NCBI GenBank assembly: GCA_964576515.1
Contig: CAZNUW010000001.1
Location: 1-64,000 of the forward strand
Origin: SHVO01 sp964576515
GTDB lineage: Bacteria > Pseudomonadota > Alphaproteobacteria > Rhodospirillales > Rhodospirillaceae
Reading direction: 5' to 3'
Length of the DNA: 64,000 nt
Shown here: positions 27,913 through 38,886 of the stretch, piece by piece
Numbering within the stretch: the first letter of the stretch is position 1
Layout: each line of letters begins with the position of its first letter
Program-made: the position numbers and the translations under genes
Notes under the pieces: model-generated
What the model saw: only the letters and a program-made list of their open reading frames with translations
What the model was told of the DNA's origin: nothing
Database searches by the model: none

Positions 27913-28707
27913 CTAAACCGCGACTTTGGCCGAGATGTGCGGGTGCGGATTGTAGTTGGCGAGCGTGAAGTCCTCGTAGCGGAACGAGAAGATATCCTTC
28001 ACCGCCGGATTGAGCGTCATGGTCGGTAGAGGACGCGGCGCGCGCGCCAGCTGGATGTGCGCCTGCTCGATGTGGTTCGCATAGATGTGGGCGTCGCCCA
28101 GGGTGTGGACGAATTCGCCCGGCGCAAGCCCCGTCACCTGCGCGATCATGAGGGTGAGCAGCGCGTAGGACGCGATGTTGAAGGGCACGCCGAGGAAAAT
28201 ATCCCCGCTGCGCTGGTAGAGCTGGCACGAGAGCCGGCCTTCCGCGACATAGAACTGGAACAGGGTGTGGCACGGCGGCAGCGCCATATCGTCCACATCG
28301 GCGGGGTTCCAGGCGCTGACCAGATGGCGGCGGCTGTCTGGGTTCTTCTTGATGGACTCGACGACCTTGGCGATCTGATCGATCTTGCCCCCGTCGGGTG
28401 CGGGCCACGAGCGCCACTGCCGGCCATAGACCGGCCCCAGGTCGCCGTTTTCGTCGGCCCATTCGTCCCAGATCGAAACGCCGTTCTCGTTCAGGTAGGC
28501 GATATTGGTGTCGCCGCGCAAAAGCCACAGCAGTTCGACGATGATCGATTTGGTGTGCAGCTTCTTCGTGGTGAGAAGCGGAAAACCTTCGGCGAGATCG
28601 AAGCGCATCTGGTGGCCGAACACGCTGAGCGTGCCGGTCCCGGTGCGGTCCGACTTCTTCACGCCGGTGCGTAGAACACGGTCGAGCAGATCAAGGTACT
28701 GTTGCAT
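27913..28707 (-). CDS. thyA: Thymidylate synthase
   Basis: A 264-residue folate-dependent enzyme that methylates dUMP to dTMP. It begins MQQYLDLLDRVLRTGVKKSD with RTGTGTLSVFGHQMRFDL, has the catalytic cysteine in ALPPCHTLFQFYV and the dUMP-binding LYQRSGDIFLGVPFNIASYA. Size and sequence are of the E. coli type. It is read toward folA but is followed first by a terminator and the oppositely oriented small gene. Confidence 0.97.
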   Translation of the reverse strand: MQQYLDLLDRVLRTGVKKSDRTGTGTLSVFGHQMRFDLAEGFPLLTTKKLHTKSIIVELLWLLRGDTNIAYLNENGVSIWDEWADENGDLGPVYGRQWRSWPAPDGGKIDQIAKVVESIKKNPDSRRHLVSAWNPADVDDMALPPCHTLFQFYVAEGRLSCQLYQRSGDIFLGVPFNIASYALLTLMIAQVTGLAPGEFVHTLGDAHIYANHIEQAHIQLARAPRPLPTMTLNPAVKDIFSFRYEDFTLANYNPHPHISAKVAV

Positions 28708-28785
28708 GGGTGTCTTATACCGCCGCTAAAGCCCCCGCGTAACACGCGAAATTGGGTTTCAGTCGGAGCGGGTAGCAAATTAATG

Positions 28786-29088
28786 CTTGGCGTCCTATAT
28801 TGGATACGCCGCGCAAGCGGCTATGGCGCTAAACCTGCTGTGGCATAGGCGTAGCGGACCCGGGGGCAGTACCCGGCGCCTCCACCATTTTCCGCCGGAT
28901 GAAAGTCCGGCGTCCATGGGGGCGAAACAGGCTCGACGTGCGCAGTAAAGACAGTAGCTGTTCCCGGCATTGTACCACCGTTATCGGGCTACATCTAAAA
29001 GTGCCAACGACAACGTTGCGTACTCCGTTGCGGCCTAATTAGGCAGTAAACGCGGTTCGGGGGGCACCGGGCAACAGAAGCCCCCCAC
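28786..29088 (+). ncRNA. ssrA: Circularly permuted two-piece tmRNA
   Basis: Transfer-messenger RNA that rescues stalled ribosomes. It has the alphaproteobacterial permuted order: the acceptor piece comes first and ends CCTCCACCA (CCA at 28885-28887), a short spacer with a CGCCGGA/TCCGGCG hairpin follows, then the coding piece starts GGGGGCGAAACAGGCTCGAC at 28918. GGGGGCG pairs with CGCCTCC to form the acceptor stem with a G3-U70 wobble, the alanine identity mark. The tag frame at 29003-29038 reads ANDNVAYSVAA then TAA. A GGGGGGC/GCCCCCC hairpin lies near the 3' end. The outer ends are approximate. Confidence 0.93.
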
Positions 29089-29168
29089 TTTCTCCACCCT
29101 CGTCCGTTCAACCATGCGCGCGCCGCTTGCCGGCGCATGACCGCATCATGACACCCGCGAGTCGTTCG

Positions 29169-29210
29169 CAAACCCCAACCTATTCTCAAACCCCAATCTA
29201 TTCTCAAACC
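29169..29210. repeat. Tandem 18-base repeat upstream of sspB
   Basis: Two copies of CAAACCCCAAnCTATTCT (29169-29186 and 29187-29204, one mismatch) and the start of a third (CAAACC). TTGAA elements follow directly at 29212, 29221 and 29231, spaced 9-10 bases. The block lies in the 208-base gap between ssrA and sspB. Confidence 0.75.
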
Positions 29211-29295
29211 ATTGAAACGGTTGAAAGGGATTGAACCACGCCCGCGACCAAAATACCCTTAGGAACCCTTTCCCCATCGGTATGCTGATCGCGTA

Positions 29296-29901
29296 ATGGA
29301 AGTCACATCTCTGAGCTATGAACGTATGGTCGAGGACGCCTTGCGCGGCGTCCTGCGCCAGGCGTTGAAGATCACCGAGGCCCAGGGACTGCCGGGCGCG
29401 CACCACTTTTACATCACGTTCGACACGACGCACCCCGGACTCAAAATCGCGCCGAGCCTGAAGGCCTTGCACCCGAACGAGATGACCATCGTGCTGCAGC
29501 ACCAGTTCTGGGACTTGAACGTGGGCGATGAGCGCTTCGAGATCACCTTGAGTTTTTCAGGGGTCAGCCAGCGCCTTTCCGTCCCGTTCGCGGCCGTCAC
29601 CGCCTTCGCCGATCCGCACGCGAAATTCGGCCTGCAGTTCCATGTGGAATTCGAGGAGCAATCCGAGGACGACGGGGACGCGGACGACGATGCCACCGAT
29701 CCGCCGATGGACGACCAATTGCCCGCGGACAACACGCAGGTCGATTCCATCCATGTCACGCAGCAACTTAAGAACGCGCGCAAGACCGGCGCCGGCCGGC
29801 CGGCGCTGAAGACCGTCAAGGCGGACGGCGAAGAAGAAGCGGATGCGGGCAATGACGCGGGCAACAAAGTCGTCACGCTCGACGCCTTCCGCAAGAAGTA
29901 A
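29296..29901 (+). CDS. sspB: SspB-family ClpXP adaptor
   Basis: A 201-residue alphaproteobacterial SspB. This adaptor binds ssrA-tagged proteins and tethers them to ClpXP. The folded N-terminal domain (MEVTSLSYERMVEDALRGVL, GLPGAHHFYITFDT, FGLQFHVEFE) is followed by an acidic linker (SEDDGDADDDATD) and a tail. The tail ends VVTLDAFRKK, the likely ClpX-binding motif. It sits directly downstream of ssrA, the gene for its ligand tag. Its start codon has a weak Shine-Dalgarno. Confidence 0.93.
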   Translation: MEVTSLSYERMVEDALRGVLRQALKITEAQGLPGAHHFYITFDTTHPGLKIAPSLKALHPNEMTIVLQHQFWDLNVGDERFEITLSFSGVSQRLSVPFAAVTAFADPHAKFGLQFHVEFEEQSEDDGDADDDATDPPMDDQLPADNTQVDSIHVTQQLKNARKTGAGRPALKTVKADGEEEADAGNDAGNKVVTLDAFRKK

Positions 29902-29973
29902 AAGCCGCAAAAAGTACAAGACGTTTACGCGCCCCCTGAAGGGCCGTTCCATTTACCCCATACGGACACGACC

Positions 29974-31584
<1,611 letters not shown>

Positions 31585-31615
31585 CCGCCATGCGGCGGCA
31601 TGCGGGGCATCCGGC

Positions 31616-32236
31616 ATGACGGCGCGCGTCCTGACGTCCGGACCCAAAACGGCGCCGCTGACGGTCGCCCTCGCCCATGGCGCGGGCGCGCCGATGGATA
31701 CGCCGTTCATGACGTTCTTCGCCGACGGTCTGGCAAGCGCGGGCTACCGGACCGTCCGCTTTGAATTCCCCTACATGGCCGCGCGGCGCGAAAGCGGCGC
31801 ACGCAAACCGCCGGACCGGCAACCGGTCCTGTTGGATACCTGGCGGTCGGTGATCGGCGAATACGGAACGGACAACCTCGTGATCGGCGGAAAGTCCATG
31901 GGCGGACGCATGGCGAGCCTGATCGCCGACGAGGCCGGCGTGCGCGGACTCGTATGCCTCGGGTATCCCTTCTACGGCGCGGGCCGGAAGGACAAACCCA
32001 GGATCGAACACCTGCTGTCGCTGCGGACCAGAACATTAATCTGTCAGGGCGAGCGCGATCCCATGGGCGACCGGCCCAGCGTTTCGGCGTTGCGCCTCTC
32101 GAAATCCATCAAGGTTCACTGGCTTCCCGACGGGGATCACGACCTGAAGCCGCGCAAGGCGTCGGGCCATACGCACGCGGAAAACCTGACGGACGCCCTT
32201 GACGCGATGCGGGCCTTCCTCGCAGCTTTAGCGTAA
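31616..32236 (+). CDS. Alpha/beta hydrolase, Tex30/KANL3-like
   Basis: A 206-residue alpha/beta-hydrolase-fold protein of the KANL3/Tex30 type. It begins with LAHGAGAPMDTPFM, has the nucleophile elbow GGKSMGGRMAS (Ser in KSMGG) and the C-terminal GERDPMG and DGDHDLKPRK segments that supply the acid and histidine. The substrate is unknown. It sits between the two fumarase genes with short gaps (31 and 12 bases), so it is probably in one operon with them. Confidence 0.82.
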   Translation: MTARVLTSGPKTAPLTVALAHGAGAPMDTPFMTFFADGLASAGYRTVRFEFPYMAARRESGARKPPDRQPVLLDTWRSVIGEYGTDNLVIGGKSMGGRMASLIADEAGVRGLVCLGYPFYGAGRKDKPRIEHLLSLRTRTLICQGERDPMGDRPSVSALRLSKSIKVHWLPDGDHDLKPRKASGHTHAENLTDALDAMRAFLAALA

Positions 32237-32248
32237 CCGGAGGAGCCC

Positions 32249-33640
32249 ATGGCCACACGCACGGAAACGGACAGTCTTGGCGCGGTCGAAGTGCCGGCCG
32301 ATCATTACTGGGGCGCGCAAACCCAGCGCAGCCTGGAGAATTTCAAAATCGGCGGCGAACGCATGCCGATCGAGGTCGTCCGCGCGTTCGGCCTGCAAAA
32401 ACAAGCCGCGGCGCTGGCCAACAAAACCCTCGGCGAATTGCCGGGAGATTTGACCGACGCCATCGCCGCCGCGGCCGCCGAAGTCGCGGCCGGAAAACTG
32501 GACGACGAATTTCCGCTTGTGGTGTGGCAGACCGGTTCCGGCACCCAGAGCAATATGAACGCGAATGAGGTCATTGCGGGCCGCGCGAACGAAATGCTCG
32601 GCAAGGGCCGCGGCGGCAAGACGCCTGTCCATCCCAACGACCACGTCAATCGCGGGCAGTCGTCCAACGACAGCTTTCCCGCCGTCATGCACATCGCCGC
32701 CGCGCGCGAAATCACAGGACGTTTGATTCCCGCGCTCGAGCGTCTTCAAGACGCCCTGGAAAACCGCGCGGACGCTTTCGAGTCCATCATCAAGATCGGA
32801 CGCACCCATCTCCAGGACGCGACGCCCCTGTCCCTGGGCCAGGAGTTCTCCGGCTACGCAGCGCAGGTCGGGTTCGGCGTGGAACGGCTGAAGTCCGTGC
32901 TGCCGCGGCTTTACCGCCTGGCGCAGGGCGGAACGGCGGTCGGCACGGGTTTGAACGCGAAAAAAGGGTTCGCGGAAAAGTTCTGCTTGGAACTTCGCAA
33001 ACTGACGGACCTCGCTTTCTGGCCGTCGACCAACTTCTTCGAGGCCTTGGGCTCGCACGATACGATGGTGGAGTGTTCCGGCGCGCTGAACACCATCGCT
33101 GTTTCGCTGATGAAAGTCGGCAACGACATTCGCCTGCTCGCCTCCGGACCACGATCCGGCCTCGGCGAACTGATCCTGCCCGCGAACGAGCCCGGCTCGT
33201 CCATCATGCCGGGCAAGGTGAACCCGACCCAAGCCGAAGCGCTGACAATGGTGTGCGCGCAAGTGATGGGCAATAACGCCGCCGTGACGGTGGCCGCATC
33301 GCACGGGCATCTTGAGTTGAACGTCTTCAAGCCGGTCATCATTCACAACGTGCTCCAATCCATCCGGCTGCTGACCGACGCCGCGGAAAGCTTCAACATG
33401 AAGTGCGTGCGCGGCTTGAAGGCCGACAAGACGGTCATTGCCCGCCATCTTGAGAATTCGCTGATGCTTGTCACGGCGCTTGCGCCTCACATCGGATACG
33501 ACAAGGCGGCCGAGATCGCCAAGAAAGCCCACGCCGAAGGGACCACCTTGAAAGAGGCGGCGGTCGCGACGGGTTACGTGAGCGCGGGAGACTTCGACGT
33601 CTGGGTCAGACCCGGCGACATGATCGGCCCGCATGATTAA
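32249..33640 (+). CDS. fumC: Class II fumarate hydratase
   Basis: A 463-residue iron-independent fumarase. Signatures are DHYWGAQTQRSLENF, NVNRGQSSND-like NDHVNRGQSSNDSFP, GTGLN and the family stamp GSSIMPGKVNPTQ. ATG 32249 has GGAGGAG upstream. The downstream ribbon-helix-helix gene begins inside its last codons (8-base overlap), so the two are translated together. Confidence 0.96.
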   Translation: MATRTETDSLGAVEVPADHYWGAQTQRSLENFKIGGERMPIEVVRAFGLQKQAAALANKTLGELPGDLTDAIAAAAAEVAAGKLDDEFPLVVWQTGSGTQSNMNANEVIAGRANEMLGKGRGGKTPVHPNDHVNRGQSSNDSFPAVMHIAAAREITGRLIPALERLQDALENRADAFESIIKIGRTHLQDATPLSLGQEFSGYAAQVGFGVERLKSVLPRLYRLAQGGTAVGTGLNAKKGFAEKFCLELRKLTDLAFWPSTNFFEALGSHDTMVECSGALNTIAVSLMKVGNDIRLLASGPRSGLGELILPANEPGSSIMPGKVNPTQAEALTMVCAQVMGNNAAVTVAASHGHLELNVFKPVIIHNVLQSIRLLTDAAESFNMKCVRGLKADKTVIARHLENSLMLVTALAPHIGYDKAAEIAKKAHAEGTTLKEAAVATGYVSAGDFDVWVRPGDMIGPHD

Positions 33641-33839
33641 GAAACGCTCGGTGGACATCGCCGGCCATCGGACCAGCGTCTCGCTTGAACCGCCGTTCTG
33701 GGATGCGCTGTCGGCCATCGCCGCGCGGCGCAAAATTTCGGTCAACCAGTTGATCGTCGAGATCGACAAGACCCGCGAGGGCAACCTCTCAAGCGCGTTG
33801 CGGGTGTTCGTGCTGCGCGACGCGCAACAGAAGGATTAG
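33633..33839 (+). CDS. Ribbon-helix-helix domain protein
   Basis: A 68-residue protein of the RHH_4 type, a likely DNA-binding dimer. The pattern is a basic strand KKRSVDIAGHRTSVSLE, then helices PPFWDALSAIAARRKISVNQ and a third, all as in the family. It starts inside fumC and stops in a 4-base convergent overlap with the AsmA gene (33836-33839). A role as regulator of the fumarase operon is possible but is only an inference from position. Confidence 0.83.
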   Translation: MIKKRSVDIAGHRTSVSLEPPFWDALSAIAARRKISVNQLIVEIDKTREGNLSSALRVFVLRDAQQKD

Positions 33840-36800
33840 GACGGCGGCAACAGCCTGATGTTGGGGCGTTCCATCGCGCCCTTAATGGAAATCGGCAGCC
33901 GGTCCTCGCCTGCCTTGCGCGGCGTCAACGTCCCCGACACATCCACCTGACGGTGCGGCAGATCGAACGCGCCTGTGAACCGGCCGGTGTGGCTGCGCGA
34001 ACTGACGTCGGCCTCGTCGAGTTTGACGATTCCTTGCGCCGCCGTGAGACGAGCGGTGAAGGAGATCGGCGCGGGTTTTCCCGGCGTCGCGACATCCAAT
34101 TGCGCCGCGGCGCTGAGCGGTCCGAGCAACCCCGCGGCTAGCCCGCCCCCGGTTTCGGAGGCCGTGACCTTGAGAGTTCCGGTTCCGGAAAGGCCGCCGA
34201 TGAGATCCGCGACGGACGCGCCCTGCGTGGAAACGCCCAACGTCATATCCGCCGTGCCGCCGGACTTGAGCGTACTGCGGCCGCCATTGATAGCGTTCAC
34301 GACGGCGCGGAAGTCCGCCCGATTCACGGTGAGCTGGCCTTGCAAACTCGGCACGGGTAGCGCCGCCATACGAAACGCGAGTTGCCCCGGCGCGCCGAAG
34401 ATCTTGCCTTGCCACTCGGCCAACTCAGCCGCGCCGTCGGCGACCGCGAATCGCGCGGAGAAATCCTGAAGGGCGAGACCGCGTGCCGAGAAGGCCGATC
34501 CGGCGGCGGAAATCTCGCCACTCCATCCTACGAGAAACGACCACGTCACCTCGTCTTGCGACCACGCCGACGGCGCGGCGGAGGGTGCGCCGGATCGCGG
34601 CGGCGGCGCGACCTGCGACGCATCGCGGGGAAGAATGCGATCGAGATCGAACGCGATGTCCGTCAGATTGGCCGTGACGTGGGTGCGGCCGTCCACCTTC
34701 GCGATCTCCGCCGCTCCCGTGACCTTGTCGCGGCCGATGGTTAGGCGCGCGTCTCGGACGATGGTCTTGCCGGGTTCCTGCGCGATGTTGACCGCGAGTG
34801 CGAGCGCGCCGGGATCGCGCATATTCGCGGGCCAGCCGTGGGGCAACGTCCGCATCAGGTCCGAGAAGCGCGGGTGAGCGGCGTCGATCTGTCCGGTAAA
34901 ACGGGGCGTGGTGGTGATATCCATGACCTGGCCCGCGGCGCGCACCGTGAGATCGGCGGCTTTCAGCGCCGCATTGAGATCGGCCTGCATTGCTCCGCCG
35001 TTCAAGCTTCCCGTGAGAGATGCCCCGCCCAGGGCTTTCACGGCGGGCGCAAGATCGAGACCGGTCACCGCCGCGAGGCGCGCGATATCGTCGCCCGCGA
35101 GATCGAAACGCAAATTGTCGAACCTGAGCGCCGACCCAAAACCGCCGACGGCCCCGCTGAACCATGCGGTTGTCCCGGCGACCTTTTCAAATGACGCGGT
35201 GCGGATCTCAAGCGTTCCGTCCTTCAAGCCGAGATCGAGACCGACGCGGCCGCCCGGCAGTCCACCCGCCGTCAATCCGTTCACCTGGACATGCACTTCC
35301 GCGTCGAAAGCGCCGAGGCCCGCGTAAGACAAACCCGAAGGCGTCACGCCGTACACTTCGGGTTTCGCCGCTCCAGCGGCAGCCGATACGACAACGGGCG
35401 ACGTCCCGCGATAGCTGTCCAAATTGACGTTGTCGATTTGCAGGTCAACGCCGACAAAGGGCCGGGCGCGCGGCGCGAAGGAGAGCCGTCCGGCGACCCG
35501 CGCGGTGTCGACCGACGCCTCGATGTCGTTGAGTTCCATAAAGTTCAAGGTGCCTTGCAGCGCCGCCTGGAGAGACGCGCTACCAAGCCGCCCCGAGGGC
35601 ACGCTCGTCACGTCCGCGCCCAGCCAGGAGAAAAATCCGCGCGCATCGAACGTCTGGAGTGAAATGACGCCGTCGAGTGTCGGCGTCTCCGCCGCGATAT
35701 TGACGAGACCGAAGCCACTCACCCGTGTCGATCCCGGCAGCGTCAGCGCGAGATCGGAGATTTTCAGTTCGTTGCCCGCGAGCGACGCCGAGATTTGTCC
35801 GTCGCGGAGCCCCTGACCGCGCAGCGTGAGGGCGGGAAACCGCAGCGCGATTTGCGCGCTGGCATTCAGACCTCCGTTCACCTGCGCAGGCGCGGAGGAC
35901 GTCGGCGCGGGCGCAACCGCAGCCACGGCGTCCGGCGCGAACCAATCCTCCACCGCAAATGGGGCGAAGTCCAAAGATGTGGTGAGTTGCGGTGTCCGTG
36001 CCGTACGCCATTCCAGCGCGCCTTTTGCGGCGGCCCCGCCGACATCGAGGGTCAATCCATCGAGGGCGATCCCTGTGTCATCCGCCGCGGCTTTCGCCAT
36101 CAGCGAGAACGGTTTCATCAATGCGGGGCGCTCCGCCGCAGCGACGCCCAGGATCACCAGTGCGCGGTGCGCCTCTTCGCCGGAAAACGAAAGATCACCG
36201 GCAAACGTGCGCGCGCCGATCCCGAAGCGTCCGTTCGCGACGAACGCGGCTTCGGCCCCGACCAAGCGCGCCGTCAGCGTCCCCGCTAAAACGCCGGGAG
36301 CGCCACCTGGGTTCAGGCGCACATCGAGCGCAAGAGGGATGCCGTCCGCGCTGAGCGCGCCGGTGACCAGATAGGCGCCGCGCCCCAGCACACGCCCGCG
36401 TAAATCCATATCCGCGAAATCGACGAGCACCGCGCCGTCAGCATCGCGCAACGTCAGGGCGCTGTTCACAACCTCAACGCCTTCGATATGAACTTGAAAA
36501 TCTTCCTGCGGCGCGGGCTCCGCGGGTTGCGCGGCCGAGACCTCCGGATTTGCAGGCGCGCCGTCCGGCGCGCTGAGCGTGACGGCGCCGGCGGCGTCCT
36601 CCAGCCGCAGTTCGCGGAATTGCAACGCGCCGCGCAAAAGCGGAGCGAACGCCAAACGCGCGCTTAAACGGCCGATCTCGACCGTATCCTTGTTCGCCGC
36701 GTCAACGACCCGCACCGACGACGCCATCAATGCCGGACGCGGCAAAATCGCGAACGATACGCCGCCGTCGATGGCAACAGACCGGCCGGTCGTGCGGCTA

Positions 36801-36940
36801 AGCTGTGCGGCGAACGTATCTCGGTATGGCGTCCAATCGATAAAACCGGGCGCGACCACCAATACGGCGAGCAGCGTGAGGAACGCACCCGCGCCTGTAA
36901 GCAGCGCCCGTCGATGCCGAGAGACGAAAGACGCGATCAG
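33836..36940 (-). CDS. AsmA-family envelope protein (probable CTG start)
   Basis: A 1034-residue AsmA-like protein. It has one N-terminal helix (RRALLTGAGAFLTLLAVLVV) followed by the AsmA opening PGFIDWTPYRDTFAAQLSRT and a long beta-rich periplasmic part; the C-terminal end has the AsmA_2-like GLSGTGTLKVTASETGGGLA and DLPHRQVDVSGTLTP. AsmA-type proteins help move phospholipids to the outer membrane. The start is probably CTG 36940: it overlaps the upstream TGA (CTGA), has GGAGG exactly 7 bases upstream and restores the full membrane helix. The first ordinary start (TTG 36862) would cut into that helix. Confidence 0.85.
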   Translation of the reverse strand: MIASFVSRHRRALLTGAGAFLTLLAVLVVAPGFIDWTPYRDTFAAQLSRTTGRSVAIDGGVSFAILPRPALMASSVRVVDAANKDTVEIGRLSARLAFAPLLRGALQFRELRLEDAAGAVTLSAPDGAPANPEVSAAQPAEPAPQEDFQVHIEGVEVVNSALTLRDADGAVLVDFADMDLRGRVLGRGAYLVTGALSADGIPLALDVRLNPGGAPGVLAGTLTARLVGAEAAFVANGRFGIGARTFAGDLSFSGEEAHRALVILGVAAAERPALMKPFSLMAKAAADDTGIALDGLTLDVGGAAAKGALEWRTARTPQLTTSLDFAPFAVEDWFAPDAVAAVAPAPTSSAPAQVNGGLNASAQIALRFPALTLRGQGLRDGQISASLAGNELKISDLALTLPGSTRVSGFGLVNIAAETPTLDGVISLQTFDARGFFSWLGADVTSVPSGRLGSASLQAALQGTLNFMELNDIEASVDTARVAGRLSFAPRARPFVGVDLQIDNVNLDSYRGTSPVVVSAAAGAAKPEVYGVTPSGLSYAGLGAFDAEVHVQVNGLTAGGLPGGRVGLDLGLKDGTLEIRTASFEKVAGTTAWFSGAVGGFGSALRFDNLRFDLAGDDIARLAAVTGLDLAPAVKALGGASLTGSLNGGAMQADLNAALKAADLTVRAAGQVMDITTTPRFTGQIDAAHPRFSDLMRTLPHGWPANMRDPGALALAVNIAQEPGKTIVRDARLTIGRDKVTGAAEIAKVDGRTHVTANLTDIAFDLDRILPRDASQVAPPPRSGAPSAAPSAWSQDEVTWSFLVGWSGEISAAGSAFSARGLALQDFSARFAVADGAAELAEWQGKIFGAPGQLAFRMAALPVPSLQGQLTVNRADFRAVVNAINGGRSTLKSGGTADMTLGVSTQGASVADLIGGLSGTGTLKVTASETGGGLAAGLLGPLSAAAQLDVATPGKPAPISFTARLTAAQGIVKLDEADVSSRSHTGRFTGAFDLPHRQVDVSGTLTPRKAGEDRLPISIKGAMERPNIRLLPPS

Positions 36941-38727
36941 AACGCGGCCTCCGGCAAAGTCATCATCGTCTTGCTGCCGGCGCGGATGACGGCGTCCAGT
37001 CCAGCGGTCTGCGGCAGCACGCGTTTCATGAAATAGCGGCCGACCTCGATCTTCGCGTCATAGAAGGCGTCGCCGCTTCCTGCCTTCTTTCCCGCGAGCG
37101 CTGTATCGATCATACGCACCCACACCCAAGCGAACGCCGTCAGGGCAAAAAGACGCAGATAATCGACCGCCGCCGCCCCGCGCGCATTGGGATCGGCCTC
37201 GGATTCCTCGATCATCCATTGGGTAACTGATTTCAGGCGCGCCACGGCGTCCTTGAGAGGGGCGACAAACTCGCCCATGTCGTTGCGGCCATCGAAGCCC
37301 TTGATCGTGCTTTCGACCTCCGCCACCCAGCCGCGGAACAAGCGCCCCTCGTCGATACCCAGCTTGCGGCCGACCAGGTCCATCGCCTGAATGGCGTTGG
37401 TGCCCTCGTAAATCTGCGAAATGCGCACGTCGCGGACCAACTGTTCCATGCCGTGTTCGCGGATATATCCGTGCCCGCCAAACACCTGCATGCAGGTGTT
37501 GGTGATTTCCGAACCGAAGTCGGTGCCCGCGGCTTTGACGATCGGCGTCATGAGGCCCGCCATATCTTCGGCATGCTGACGCACGGCGGGATCGGCGTGT
37601 TTGTGGGCGATATCGACATTGAGATGCGTCCATACCGCGAGCGCGCGTTCCGCCTCCACGATGGAGCGCGAGAACATCAGGCGGTTGCGGATGTCGGGAT
37701 GCACGATGATCGGATCGGCCGGTTTGTCCGGGCGCGCGGCGCCGTCGGCGGCGCGTCCCTGCAGACGATCGCGAGCATAGGCGGCCGCGCTTTGATAGGC
37801 GGTTTCGGCCTGGCTGATACCCTGGCTGCCGACGAACAGGCGTTCCTTGTTCATCATGACGAACATGCCGGCGAGCCCCTTGTGCGGTTGCCCGACAAGC
37901 CAGCCCTTCGCCCCATCGAAATTCATGACGCAGGTCACGGACCCCTTGAGGCCCATCTTGTGTTCGATCGACCCGGCGGCGACGGCGTTGCGCGCGCCGG
38001 GGCTGCCGTCGTCCTGCGGCAGGAATTTCGGCACGAGAAACATCGAGATGCCGCGGCTGCCTTCCGGCGCGTCCGGTAGGCGCGCGAGCACAAGGTGGAC
38101 GTGGTTCTCGGCCATATCGTGCTCGCCGGCCGAAATGAAGATCTTCGTGCCAGTGACGCTAAAGCTGCCATCGCCGTTGGGGACCGCTTTTGTCCGCAGC
38201 AGGCCCAGGTCGGACCCCGCGTGCGCCTCGGTGAGGCACATCGTGCCCTGCCATGTCCCTCCGACCAGTTTCGGAAGATAGACGCTCTTCTGTTCGGGCG
38301 TCCCCAATGCGGAGAGGGCAAGGATCGTGCCTTGCGTAAGGCCGGGATAAAGCCCCATCGACATATTCGCCGAGCCCACCATCTCGCCGACGAGATAATC
38401 CAGGGTCTCGGGCAGTCCCTGCCCGCCATATTCCGGGCTGGCGGTCAAACCGCACCACCCGCCCTCGGCATACTGCCTGTAGGCTTCCTTGAAGCCCGGC
38501 GGCGTGGTGACAACGCCGTCCTTGAACATGCATCCCACCTCGTCGCCGACACGATTGATCGGGAACAAAACGTCTTCGCAAAGCTTGGCGCACTCGTCGA
38601 GCACGGCGTCCATCAGATCCGCGGTCGCGTCGCCAAATCCGGGAAGAGCCGTCAGCGTATCGGAGGCTTTCAGCACCTCGTGAAGCACGAAGCGCATGTC
38701 GCGCAGTGGAGCCGCATAGGTCGTCAT
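36937..38727 (-). CDS. Acyl-CoA dehydrogenase
   Basis: A 596-residue flavin enzyme of fatty-acid beta-oxidation, the larger type with an extra C-terminal domain. It begins MTTYAAPLRDMRFVLHEVLK and shows SPEYGGQGLP, CLTEAHAGSDLG, ISAGEHDM, FGGHGYIREHGMEQLVRD and RISQIYEGTNAIQAMDLVGRK. ATG 38727 is preceded by GGGGGA; the frame is open far upstream without a family-like sequence. Its TGA overlaps the AsmA start by 4 bases (CTGA), so an envelope gene is coupled to a beta-oxidation gene. Confidence 0.94.
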   Translation of the reverse strand: MTTYAAPLRDMRFVLHEVLKASDTLTALPGFGDATADLMDAVLDECAKLCEDVLFPINRVGDEVGCMFKDGVVTTPPGFKEAYRQYAEGGWCGLTASPEYGGQGLPETLDYLVGEMVGSANMSMGLYPGLTQGTILALSALGTPEQKSVYLPKLVGGTWQGTMCLTEAHAGSDLGLLRTKAVPNGDGSFSVTGTKIFISAGEHDMAENHVHLVLARLPDAPEGSRGISMFLVPKFLPQDDGSPGARNAVAAGSIEHKMGLKGSVTCVMNFDGAKGWLVGQPHKGLAGMFVMMNKERLFVGSQGISQAETAYQSAAAYARDRLQGRAADGAARPDKPADPIIVHPDIRNRLMFSRSIVEAERALAVWTHLNVDIAHKHADPAVRQHAEDMAGLMTPIVKAAGTDFGSEITNTCMQVFGGHGYIREHGMEQLVRDVRISQIYEGTNAIQAMDLVGRKLGIDEGRLFRGWVAEVESTIKGFDGRNDMGEFVAPLKDAVARLKSVTQWMIEESEADPNARGAAAVDYLRLFALTAFAWVWVRMIDTALAGKKAGSGDAFYDAKIEVGRYFMKRVLPQTAGLDAVIRAGSKTMMTLPEAAF

Positions 38728-38886
38728 TTGTCCCCCGCAATCGCACCCAAGGATCGGCGCAAATTCGCGCGGACGTTGTCGATGCACCGACAAAAGTTCG
38801 CGCGTGACACAAAAATACCCCAAAGACGCACGATTTTTAATAGCGTAATTCTGTGACGATCCGGGGTTCGGCGCGTTGTGCATGGT

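Noticed and set aside
29169..29210. Possible CRISPR-like array
   Set aside because: The 18-base units are directly adjacent with no unique spacers, so it is a simple tandem repeat.
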